From the NCBI GenBank assembly GCA_025058315.1, contig JANXET010000008.1, positions 1 through 64,000 on the forward strand: DNA of 64,000 nucleotides. Direction: 5' to 3'. Each line of letters opens with the position of its first letter. Positions within the stretch are counted from its first letter, which is position 1. Below the pieces are notes generated by a model. It did no database searches. It saw nothing but the letters and a program-made list of their open reading frames with translations, and was not told the DNA's origin. Both the position numbers and the translations under genes were made by a program. This DNA is from Candidatus Bathyarchaeota archaeon (GTDB lineage: Archaea > Thermoproteota > Bathyarchaeia > Bathyarchaeales > Bathycorpusculaceae). Positions 27,159 through 35,302 of the stretch are shown piece after piece.

Positions 27159-28226
27159 CTAATTCAGCATTTTATTATTTGTTGCCCTTTGTCCTGTTTT
27201 TGCTGCGGTTCCTCGCCTCAGATAATATGCTAGTGGATGGTTAATTTTTGCACATACGCCGTTTGGATTAGTACACACTCCATGAGTTTTAAGTAGTTCG
27301 CACTTCGGCGGGTTATATTTAGTTCTGGAGCCTCTCTCCCCTGCAATGTGCTCTACTTGGTATCGCGTAAGTCTCTCATTGAAGTCTGAAGAGTTCCTGA
27401 ATAGATCGATTATTGCATCTATTGGCATTCCTATGTTTACAAGGAAGGATGTGAGCGTAAAGCGGCCTATATGGGATATGTGACGCCCTGTTGAAGCAGC
27501 CTCGTAAAGTGCGCTGACGCAGGGCGGAAAAGCTTCAACCTTCACGGTTTTAGGCATTCCCTCAAGCTCAGATTTTCCAATCTTCTCAACGGTTAACATT
27601 GAAAGTTTCTGTGCAACATCCGTTATAAACTGCGGTAACTTCGGGACTTCACTTGCTTCCAAGCGACGCTTTATATGCCTTCTGACTTCTTCACTTAACA
27701 ATCTTGCTGTTTCGCTTCTGGTCAAGTATACGGTTCCACCAGCCATTAGGCGGTTCACAAGTTTCCATTTTTTATCTCGCAGATGAACTGTGTTTCTGAG
27801 ACAGTCTGAGAAATGAATTTTGAATGTGTAAGGCGCTTCTGAGGCGAGCCATATCCTCCAGCTGAAGTTCCCAGCGATAGCCATGATCTTCTCCTTAGAC
27901 TCAACCTTCATGTCAAGGTAGGCTTGCTTAGCCTCTGCAAGGGCATATCTTTCCTTTATGAAGTTATTACCTGTGGCAACGGTAAGCATTATCGCCACTG
28001 GAAAAGAAAGGATTTCTATTTCTTCATGCTTGAGCTTTCTGCTGACTAGAGTGTAGAGAATGGCCTCTTCCACACGTTCCCTTGCTCTTTCAAGTACCCT
28101 TGAAAATTCAGGGCTTTGAAGATCCTCAACTTTAATGTCTAGGCTTTTAACATATTCCGCTGATTCTTTAAGAAAAGGGTACCTTGCAAGGTCGCTTTTT
28201 GTAAATTTTATTAAGGAGGTCAGCAT
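27159..28226 (-). CDS. priL: DNA primase regulatory (large) subunit PriL
   Basis: A 355-residue primase large subunit with an iron-sulfur C-terminal domain. The cluster cysteines are visible in FPPCVSALYEAASTGRHISH, KCELLKTHGVCTNPNGVCAK, and the HPLAYYLRR end. It partners PriS (1229-2464), 25 kb away. It begins 10 bases after the PCNA stop, so PCNA and PriL form one unit, a pairing common in archaea. Confidence 0.95.
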   Translation of the reverse strand: MLTSLIKFTKSDLARYPFLKESAEYVKSLDIKVEDLQSPEFSRVLERARERVEEAILYTLVSRKLKHEEIEILSFPVAIMLTVATGNNFIKERYALAEAKQAYLDMKVESKEKIMAIAGNFSWRIWLASEAPYTFKIHFSDCLRNTVHLRDKKWKLVNRLMAGGTVYLTRSETARLLSEEVRRHIKRRLEASEVPKLPQFITDVAQKLSMLTVEKIGKSELEGMPKTVKVEAFPPCVSALYEAASTGRHISHIGRFTLTSFLVNIGMPIDAIIDLFRNSSDFNERLTRYQVEHIAGERGSRTKYNPPKCELLKTHGVCTNPNGVCAKINHPLAYYLRRGTAAKTGQRATNNKMLN

Positions 28227-28235
28227 TTTCCCAGC

Positions 28236-28991
28236 TTAGGCTGATTCAATCCTTGGCGCAAGGTAATACGCTAGTTTTCCGCCAATTGCCTGGTGGAAAT
28301 CTAATCTTATAGGCATGTCTGTTGAAAACTCAAGCGTAACAATGTCGGAGGTTGCAGACGCTGCCTTCATTATCTCGGACAAGTAGTTCAGGCTGAAGGT
28401 AGCCTTTGATGGCTCTTTAACTTCAAGGTCTAATAGCACTGTGCTACCCTTTTGAAATGTTATAGTAGCCCCCATAATGTCGCCTGCAGCTTGGAGAACT
28501 AGCTTCTCAGAGTCAGCCTCTATGCGGACATGGTCGCTGACAAGCCCAGCCTCCTCTATTGCTCCCTGCAACCCATCGGTTGCCGCCTTAGCCCTCACGT
28601 TAAAGGGTATCTTTGGAGTTGGAACCTCCTCCTCAGAAGCCTCAAGAAGCGGCATCGTGAAGCTTCGGACGTACTTGCCCGTTATCTTGACCTGAAGCTT
28701 TCCAGTTTTCTCATCCATGGAAAGCTCTATATCTTCATCCTTTACAGTTCTTCTGATAAGCTTAAGCAACTCACCTAGGTTTATGCACATCTTCGTTGGT
28801 TCAGTGCATATGAAATCTTCAAAAACTGTTTTAGGCCACTCAAAGTCCACCATGGCCACACGGGATGGATCCATAGCTCTAAGTCCTAAACCTTCAGGGG
28901 TTACATTGAAAGTGGCTTCATCCACAAGAATAGATATGGCTGCAACCATGTCCCTCAGAAGCTTAGCGTTCGAAACTCTAAACTTGAACAT
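28236..28991 (-). CDS. pcn: DNA polymerase sliding clamp PCNA
   Basis: A ring clamp of about 251 residues giving processivity to DNA polymerases and docking FEN1, ligase and RFC. Conserved stretches are ISILVDEATFNVTPEGLGLR, AMDPSRVAMVDFEWP, the interdomain connector loop region, and LAYYLAPRIES at the end. A GTG at 29000 opens the ORF, but ATG 28991 is better placed, with GGGTGA ending 5 bases before it. It is co-directional with priL and divergent from a glycosyltransferase. Confidence 0.96.
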   Translation of the reverse strand: MFKFRVSNAKLLRDMVAAISILVDEATFNVTPEGLGLRAMDPSRVAMVDFEWPKTVFEDFICTEPTKMCINLGELLKLIRRTVKDEDIELSMDEKTGKLQVKITGKYVRSFTMPLLEASEEEVPTPKIPFNVRAKAATDGLQGAIEEAGLVSDHVRIEADSEKLVLQAAGDIMGATITFQKGSTVLLDLEVKEPSKATFSLNYLSEIMKAASATSDIVTLEFSTDMPIRLDFHQAIGGKLAYYLAPRIESA

Positions 28992-29114
28992 GCCATTCAC
29001 CCGGCCTATCCTTTTTACTCGATAATGCTTTTGTGCTATAAAAAATTGGTGCTTCTGTGGGATGCAAGAAACTTTTAACAGTAATTATCCTGAAATTTAT
29101 TTCGTGAAACCCCT

Positions 29115-30365
29115 TTGATTGTACAACTGCTGGAACAGCACTTTGGAGGCTTCCTAGAATGGGTGGGAAGCCTGACATGGGTTGACTTTATACTTATTTT
29201 TTGGCCACTTTTGATTGTTGATTTTATCCGCACTTTGCTAAAGGTGGCAGTTATATATGCTTACTTAATACATTCCAGAATGCATAAGATGCATTATCCC
29301 GTTTACTTCACACCCAAGGTTTCCATAATAATTCCCGCCCACAACGAGGAAAAAGTAATTGTACGGGCAATCGAGTCTGCACTGGAAACGGACTACCCAA
29401 ACAAGGAGATAATTGTGGTTGATGATGGATCAGCCGACAGAACATACCAGCTGGCTTATCCATACGCAGAAAAGGGCTTGATAAAGCTTTTACGCAGGGA
29501 CGTGGCCAGCGGGTCGAAGGCTGGAGCGCTAAACCATGGGTTGATGTACGCTACAGGCGACGTAATTGTTACGGTTGACGCGGACACCATGTTGGAGCGT
29601 CAAGCTATAAAGGAGGCTGTTAAGCCGCTTTCTAACCCAAAAATTTCAGCAGTATCCGGAAACGTTAAGGTTCTGCGCGGAGAGCATGGAAAAAATAACC
29701 TGCTAGTTAAGCTTCAGGCTTACGAGTATCTGCTGTCGCTTGAACTGGGCAGGCGCTTTAACTCCATAGTTGGCACCTTGCTGATAATTTCTGGAGCATT
29801 TGGAGCTTTCTGGAAAAAATACGTGGACTCGCTGGGGAGATATGATAAGGATACTATAACGGAGGATTTTGATATAACTGTTAAAATGCGAAAGCTAGGC
29901 AGGAGGCTTTTTTTCGCTGAAAACGCCGTTGCTTGGACTTTTGTGCCTGAACGATGGCGTGACTGGAGGCGGCAACGTTTAAGATGGACCATAGGGCAAG
30001 CGGAAACCCTTTGGAAGCATAGAAACGTTTTCCTAAAGGAAACCTTTGAGTTAAGATTTGTTCTCGCCATCTACGACATGCTATTTATGGATGTCATTCT
30101 GCTCTTTATACGGGTAGCTTGGCTGACGCTCACGTTCGCCATCCTTGGACAGACGATGTTATATGTTCTAACTCTAAGTATCATAATTTACCTGTTATTG
30201 GAAATGTTTCTGGCGATCACTGCAGGACTTCTTTCGCCGCGGAAACAAGACCTAAAGAAGATATGGCTTGCTCCCGTTATGGTCATGTTCTACCGTCCAT
30301 TGTACGCGCTGGTTAGGCTTGAGGCCTATGTTAGATGGGCGCTGAATAAAAGGACAGGGTGGTAA
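29115..30365 (+). CDS. Membrane-bound family 2 glycosyltransferase
   Basis: A 416-residue processive-type glycosyltransferase. An N-terminal membrane segment (about 18-45) precedes the GT-A domain: SIIIPAHNEEKVIVRAIESA, VVDDGSADRT, VTVDADTML (DxD-like), EDFDITVKMRKLG (catalytic Asp), RQRLRWTIGQ (QxxRW-type). Several membrane helices close the protein. The plan resembles cellulose or hyaluronan synthases and poly-GlcNAc synthases, so it probably makes an exopolysaccharide or lipid-linked glycan. The start is TTG. Confidence 0.88.
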   Translation: MIVQLLEQHFGGFLEWVGSLTWVDFILIFWPLLIVDFIRTLLKVAVIYAYLIHSRMHKMHYPVYFTPKVSIIIPAHNEEKVIVRAIESALETDYPNKEIIVVDDGSADRTYQLAYPYAEKGLIKLLRRDVASGSKAGALNHGLMYATGDVIVTVDADTMLERQAIKEAVKPLSNPKISAVSGNVKVLRGEHGKNNLLVKLQAYEYLLSLELGRRFNSIVGTLLIISGAFGAFWKKYVDSLGRYDKDTITEDFDITVKMRKLGRRLFFAENAVAWTFVPERWRDWRRQRLRWTIGQAETLWKHRNVFLKETFELRFVLAIYDMLFMDVILLFIRVAWLTLTFAILGQTMLYVLTLSIIIYLLLEMFLAITAGLLSPRKQDLKKIWLAPVMVMFYRPLYALVRLEAYVRWALNKRTGW

Positions 30366-30378
30366 CTGTATGAAGGCA

Positions 30379-31650
30379 TCATAAAAGGGGCTTTTGGGAC
30401 TTAATTTTATGGAGTTGACTCCTTCCATGATCAGTTAATTCGTAAGTGTGCTGAGGAGTCAAATATGCTTCTTCCAAATTAAAAGCCCTTTGGCATTTGA
30501 TACATGAGAACTTTATCATTGGACTTGAGAACATGTGACCATTGGCGCACCTGTATATTGAATATATCTTTCTATAATCGACACCTACAAGTCTAAGCTT
30601 CTTTCTGCACTTAGGACACTCCAGTTCTCCGTCGCGCTCGAAGTTTCTCTGGAAGTCAACGTGTCCACAGCTAAAATGCTCAATAGCCTCACCCTTTTCG
30701 AATAATAAACTTTCACATTGAGGACATTTTAGATGGAAGTATGCCTTGTACGATCCGCAATGTGGACAGGATATGGATGAGCAGTGCGCTCTTGAGTTGA
30801 GAACTTCTGCCTCTCTAAGCTTTTCCATGGTGAATATTAGGTCTTGAGGATCTGCGCTACTCAAGGAAACCTCCAAAGTTAACGTGGGATTAACACTTAC
30901 AGAGTTGGTCTTGGCGAAGATGTTCAAAACCTCAAGCATCATATCCCCGCTTATCTCTCGCGGCAAGGCTGGCTTTAGAGACAGCCTGCCCTGATGATCC
31001 TTTGTTAAAATGAAGATTTCACCATTAACCTGGGCTCCAAGAACGTATCCTATGCGAAGAGTTTCCTTATCAATTATAAATTGCCCATCAGCGTTTGAGC
31101 ATACTGCGCTGAAAACCTTAGGATCCAGCAATGAGGGATACATCACACCCAAAGTTATCAGGTTAAATGGGCGTGTCAAAAGCTTAAGTGCCCTGGTTAA
31201 CTCGTATGCTTTTCTCGGATCCATATTTAACGTTAATGTAGATATGGAATCTATGACTAGGAACCCCTCTTTAATCCAGTCCAAGAACTGAGCTATGGCT
31301 CTGAAGGTTTCTTCAGGTTCATATTCTAAAACTCCAATTTTGGCTTGTTCTATCAGAACCTTCTGGCTTTCAGTGAAGAAGTCAAGATAGAAAATGCTGA
31401 AGTCGCTTTCATAATGCTCCAGGTTGATTCCCATGCTTTTCATGTGAAATTTTACATCATCAGCCGATGAGTCTAGGCAAACATATAGCCCTCTTAACCC
31501 AGCTTTAAGAAAGTTTTGAATAAGACTGAACAAGAAGGGATATATCTGCGCGGCATGTTCACCGCAAATTCCTATGCAGGAAGCCTTAATTAATCCTCCG
31601 TTTAGGCGACTGTCAAGCTCATAGAAGCCTGTGGGAACATAATTCGCCAT
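30379..31650 (-). CDS. KaiC/RadA-like domain with C-terminal TackOD1-type zinc ribbons
   Basis: A 423-residue protein. Residues about 1-230 have the RecA-like KaiC layout (GFYELDSRLNGGLIKASCIGICG, FLVIDSISTLTLN as Walker B), but the Walker A loop reads GEHAAQ instead of Gly-Lys-Thr/Ser, so ATP binding is doubtful. The C-terminal 140 residues carry repeated zinc pairs (CPHCGS, CPQCES, CPKCRKKL, CIKCQRAF) with FSCGHVDFQ and LVGVDYRKIYSIYRC, resembling the TackOD1 output domain described from TACK archaea. A signalling role is likely. It lies 27 bases downstream of TFS. Confidence 0.75.
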   Translation of the reverse strand: MANYVPTGFYELDSRLNGGLIKASCIGICGEHAAQIYPFLFSLIQNFLKAGLRGLYVCLDSSADDVKFHMKSMGINLEHYESDFSIFYLDFFTESQKVLIEQAKIGVLEYEPEETFRAIAQFLDWIKEGFLVIDSISTLTLNMDPRKAYELTRALKLLTRPFNLITLGVMYPSLLDPKVFSAVCSNADGQFIIDKETLRIGYVLGAQVNGEIFILTKDHQGRLSLKPALPREISGDMMLEVLNIFAKTNSVSVNPTLTLEVSLSSADPQDLIFTMEKLREAEVLNSRAHCSSISCPHCGSYKAYFHLKCPQCESLLFEKGEAIEHFSCGHVDFQRNFERDGELECPKCRKKLRLVGVDYRKIYSIYRCANGHMFSSPMIKFSCIKCQRAFNLEEAYLTPQHTYELTDHGRSQLHKIKSQKPLL

Positions 31651-31677
31651 AAAATATCACTCTTAAATTAAGCAACT

Positions 31678-32031
31678 TTATGAGTATTCTCTGAACGTGT
31701 AGCCGCATTGAGTGCACCGCAGGAACTGCGTTGAAGCTTCGTCTGCCCCTCGTGTCTGCACCTGCCAAACATAGGCAAGGTTGTTCCCGCACTTTGGACA
31801 TTCAACCTGCACCGTCGGAAGGGTGCGTAGCTTCTGCTCTTCTTCACTTATGACTGCCACAAGCCTCTTCGGGTTGTGCTGAATAACCTTTGCAACCTTT
31901 GGGGAGGCTTTCTCAGCCTCCATAGTCTTCTTATAGCCACATTTAGGGCAGACCATGGAAAGAGCTTCCTTCTGCCCACTTTTACCCTTTTTCGGCACTA
32001 ACCTTGTTCCACATTTGGGACAAAATTCCAT
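31678..32031 (-). CDS. tfs: Transcription factor S (TFIIS-like cleavage factor)
   Basis: A 117-residue protein with two zinc ribbons: CPKCGTRL near the start, and a C-terminal ribbon CPKCGN / CTQCGYTFREYS. The C-terminal hairpin contains the paired acidic residues (TRGADEAST) that stimulate RNA cleavage by backtracked RNA polymerase. The N-terminal ribbon resembles Rpb9. It lies between the DUF99 gene and the RecA/TackOD1 gene on the same strand, probably one transcript. Confidence 0.95.
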   Translation of the reverse strand: MEFCPKCGTRLVPKKGKSGQKEALSMVCPKCGYKKTMEAEKASPKVAKVIQHNPKRLVAVISEEEQKLRTLPTVQVECPKCGNNLAYVWQVQTRGADEASTQFLRCTQCGYTFREYS

Positions 32032-32097
32032 TAGTTTGCTCCACTCTTCGTCTGTTATCCCTTATCATAGTGTCTTTTAAACTTTTTCATGTTTCAA

Positions 32098-32691
32098 TTA
32101 TGATTTCCGCCGAAGATCATCAAGTCCTGAGGCGATTAGATGGGCAATCCGAAGAGCCTCAGGCACGTAGCTTCGTGTAGCTGTTAGACGAATAATCTTT
32201 TCAGCATCTTCCCTGCGTATACCCGCGGTTTGCATGTAAAGCTTCTCGCCCTTTTTCCCAATTGAAATCTCGTAAACTTCCCCAGCGTTCAGAACTGCTT
32301 GCCATCTTTCCTCGGTTTTAGGCAGAATTTTTAAGGCTTCATGTATTTTCTTAAAGTCCGGCTTCTCGCGGGTAATAGCTATTACTGGCAAAAATGTACT
32401 CTCGTTGAGTCTTTTAATATCCACTATGTTAAACCCGGCGAACGTTATGCCGTCAAGCATTACAACCCTTAACTGCTTGTAATGTGAAGAACGGGTAATC
32501 ATCAATGTAATCTTCTCGGTAGCGTCAAATCCATCAACTCTAACTTTTGTGTGCATCACCCCGTCAAGCCAATATCCGCCGCGAAAAACCACGCCCACAA
32601 CGGGGACTAATCCTCGTGAGCGAGGCTTGAATTTACCATCATCAATGCCTAGTACACGTATCTCCGGCTTTATTACTCGAAACCTTTGCAG
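32098..32691 (-). CDS. DUF99-family protein, probable CTG start
   Basis: A DUF99 (UPF0215) protein of about 197 residues, function unknown; some homologs resemble endonuclease V-like folds. GTG 32598 gives only 166 residues and loses the conserved start. Reading upstream in frame gives RFRVIKPEIRVLGIDDGKF and then RSRGLVPVVGVVF, the family's N-terminal strand. No ATG, GTG or TTG is available above this. A CTG at 32691 follows GGAGGGTGAT with a 6-base spacer and is the likely start. It is first in a unit with TFS and the RecA/TackOD1 gene. Confidence 0.82.
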   Translation of the reverse strand: MQRFRVIKPEIRVLGIDDGKFKPRSRGLVPVVGVVFRGGYWLDGVMHTKVRVDGFDATEKITLMITRSSHYKQLRVVMLDGITFAGFNIVDIKRLNESTFLPVIAITREKPDFKKIHEALKILPKTEERWQAVLNAGEVYEISIGKKGEKLYMQTAGIRREDAEKIIRLTATRSYVPEALRIAHLIASGLDDLRRKS

Positions 32692-32697
32692 GGCGAA

Positions 32698-32707
32698 ATC
32701 ACCCTCC
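32698..32707 (-). promoter_or_regulatory. Strong ribosome-binding site before a CTG codon
   Basis: On the minus strand GGAGGGTGAT (32707 to 32698) nearly matches the anti-Shine-Dalgarno complement and ends 6 bases before CTG 32691. It is too far from GTG 32598 to serve it. Confidence 0.65.
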
Positions 32708-32831
32708 TTTGAACAGACAACAATTGAGTGTAAACATGTTATAAGTCTAGCGAATTACAACATGAAATCACTAGTCAAAAGAAATAATGTTTAATACATT
32801 TCAGCCTATCTGATTAAGATGAGGAATTATT

Positions 32832-33608
32832 GTGGAAGAAACCGCGGTCATTGTTGAGGGGCTAACTGTAAAATACGGATCCTTCGTAGCTGTCGACAAC
32901 CTGTCTTTTGCAGTTAACACGGGTGAAATATATGGCTTGCTGGGGCCGAACGGAGCTGGCAAAACAAGCACTATAAAGGCGATTGTAGGTGTTCTTCCGC
33001 CGTACTCTGGTAAAATCCAAGTTTATGGGAAGTCGCTTTTAGAGGATGAGGTTGCCGTTAAAAGCATGATAGGATATGTTCCGGAGGAAGTTGTACTTTT
33101 TGATTCGCTTACCCCAAGGGAGTTTTTAGAATTCATAGCCTCGGTTCGAGGGTTAAAAGCGGATATTGTCTCCTCCAGGCTTGAAAAGCTGGTTGACGCT
33201 TTCGACATTAAGAAATATTTTGACACCCCTATTGCAGCCTTGTCAATGGGAAATAAGCAGAAGGTCGCTGTGATTGCAGCTTTAATTCATGAGCCAAAGC
33301 TTCTGATTTTAGATGAGCCACTTGTAGGTTTAGATGCTCGCTCTTCAAAGATACTTAAAGAGCTAATAAGTTACCATGCGAAGCGTGGTGGCGCAGTGAT
33401 ATTCTCAACCCACATCATGGAAGTTGCTGAGAAGCTCTGCACAAAAGTAGGTATAATAAACCATGGTAAACTGGTAGGTGAAGGAACTGTTGATGAACTT
33501 CGAAGACTTGTTAAAAGCGCCGAGGGATCTCTAGAGGACATTTTTCTGAAGGTAACCGAGCAGGAAACAAGCCTTAATGAGGTTATTAGGGCATTAGAAG
33601 AGGAGTAG
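32832..33608 (+). CDS. ABC transporter ATP-binding protein
   Basis: A 258-residue ABC ATPase of the drug/lipid-export (CcmA/NatA-like) type: Walker A GPNGAGKTST, signature LSMGNKQKVA (variant of LSGGQ), Walker B LLILDEPLVGLD, and switch His in STHIMEVAE. It is followed after 3 bases by its probable membrane partner. The start is GTG, with GAGGA upstream. The substrate is not inferable. Confidence 0.92.
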   Translation: MEETAVIVEGLTVKYGSFVAVDNLSFAVNTGEIYGLLGPNGAGKTSTIKAIVGVLPPYSGKIQVYGKSLLEDEVAVKSMIGYVPEEVVLFDSLTPREFLEFIASVRGLKADIVSSRLEKLVDAFDIKKYFDTPIAALSMGNKQKVAVIAALIHEPKLLILDEPLVGLDARSSKILKELISYHAKRGGAVIFSTHIMEVAEKLCTKVGIINHGKLVGEGTVDELRRLVKSAEGSLEDIFLKVTEQETSLNEVIRALEEE

Positions 33609-33611
33609 CCA

Positions 33612-35240
33612 TTGAAGTTCATGGAGCTTTGGCGTATATCCAATAAAGTGTACAAGGAGGTTTCCTTTCAATCAATTTTCGCCCTTCGTGGGGGAGCATC
33701 GCTTCCTCAGAAAGACAAGAACGTTCTACAAATAGCTAAGAGAGCCGAAACAAACACGCTCATCAGCAAGATTTTAACCACGATTTTCATAGTTGTCTTC
33801 GGATTAAGCGTCTTCATCCATTCAATCGCAGGTTATGGAGCAGGAGCTTCAAGAGAATTCGCTATGATCGGAGGAGCTACAGCCTTCTTTGCAGCTTTGC
33901 TCTTTCTGATGGCTATAATGGGATTGCAGGTGACAACTTCATTAATATCTTCAAGAATCCTTGACGTTTTGGGGCATCTTCCTCTTTCACGAAATGAAAT
34001 TTCGCGTATTGCTCTGATTACTTTCATAAGAATTTTTGATATACCCCTCTTCGTTGCGCTTGTCGCTTTTCCAATAATTTACGCTATTCAGAGCGGATCT
34101 GCAGTTGGCAGTTTTATTTCATTTATAGGCATTGCTGTCACGGAGATCTTTGCTTTAACATTCACAATAGGCTTAGCAAGGTTTTTCTATTCGAGTGTTC
34201 TAAGAGGTGGCGGAAGATCAAAGGCAAGCACCCTTTTGAGATTTATTTTTTTAATAGTTTGGATTTTACCCACCTTAGGCGTATATCTCGTCATAAACCT
34301 CGCTGGACAGATCGCTACACTCTTTGCATCAATGGCGCAGACGCTGCAGATTTCAAATTACATAGTCATAATCTATCCCTTCTCGTTCAGTCTTCTGATG
34401 TCAAATTTCGCTTTTCCAGGCCAGCTTAGCAATCTTACTATTGGACTTTCTGCCGCAGCCTCTGTTGGCTACGTTATACTTGGAGCTTATTGCCTCAAGC
34501 ATATAGGTGCCTCGATTAGAAGAGTTTTCAGCGAAGCTGAGGAAAAAGCTGCGATGCATGCTCAGATCATGGAAGTAAGTATCCAGCCCAGCAGATCTTG
34601 GTTGGGAATTATTAGAAAAGATCTCCGAATAGCCTCAAGATCACCAGCTTATGCAAGCTTATTCCTGCTGCCAGCCATACAAACCGTAGTTTTAATGCTT
34701 TCGTTTCTATCTCTAGGTGACATAAGTTTGAATATTACAATCGGCATACTTTTCGGCATATCCTTTGTGAGTCTTATGCTTCCACCTACGCTACTAGCTA
34801 TTGAAGGGTTAGCTTCATCCTATACTAGAAGCCTTCCACTTAGAAGACGAACAATGATCGTGGCTAAGGCTGCGGTTGCAACGCTCACATATACCTTGTC
34901 ACTTCTTATTCTGCTTATTGCAGCCGTTTTTTTAAGGAGGAATTTCAGCTTAATTCTAACCTTTGGCGCTATGCATATTTTTTCAATTGCAGCTGCAAGT
35001 ATGCTGGTGCTTTCAATATTCGTTAAGAAGCTATGGGAAGAAGGGTTCGCAATGGGAAACATATATGCCAGGCTTGGAACCTTCATTTGCATTCTATTTC
35101 CCGGAGTGTTAATGGCCTTAGCCCCCTTGATTACAGCATCCATAGTCTTCTTTATAGCGTCAGCTCAAGTAATTCCAGTCTTCTTTACAGTAGCCTTCCT
35201 TGAATTTGGAATAATGACAATTATTGTTCTGCGACAATAG
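33612..35240 (+). CDS. ABC transporter permease
   Basis: A 542-residue polytopic membrane protein with about 12 predicted helices in two halves, separated by a polar segment near residues 310-335 (RRVFSEAEEKAAMHAQIMEV). Each half ends with several closely packed helices, as in two-component exporters where one polypeptide supplies both transmembrane domains. The start is TTG. The gene is coupled to the ATPase directly upstream. Confidence 0.85.
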   Translation: MKFMELWRISNKVYKEVSFQSIFALRGGASLPQKDKNVLQIAKRAETNTLISKILTTIFIVVFGLSVFIHSIAGYGAGASREFAMIGGATAFFAALLFLMAIMGLQVTTSLISSRILDVLGHLPLSRNEISRIALITFIRIFDIPLFVALVAFPIIYAIQSGSAVGSFISFIGIAVTEIFALTFTIGLARFFYSSVLRGGGRSKASTLLRFIFLIVWILPTLGVYLVINLAGQIATLFASMAQTLQISNYIVIIYPFSFSLLMSNFAFPGQLSNLTIGLSAAASVGYVILGAYCLKHIGASIRRVFSEAEEKAAMHAQIMEVSIQPSRSWLGIIRKDLRIASRSPAYASLFLLPAIQTVVLMLSFLSLGDISLNITIGILFGISFVSLMLPPTLLAIEGLASSYTRSLPLRRRTMIVAKAAVATLTYTLSLLILLIAAVFLRRNFSLILTFGAMHIFSIAAASMLVLSIFVKKLWEEGFAMGNIYARLGTFICILFPGVLMALAPLITASIVFFIASAQVIPVFFTVAFLEFGIMTIIVLRQ

Positions 35241-35302
35241 CTTATAAAAGTCAAGAAGCATTTTCTCTTTAATGTTTATTCTGAATGGGTGGAGGCTGAA
35301 AA

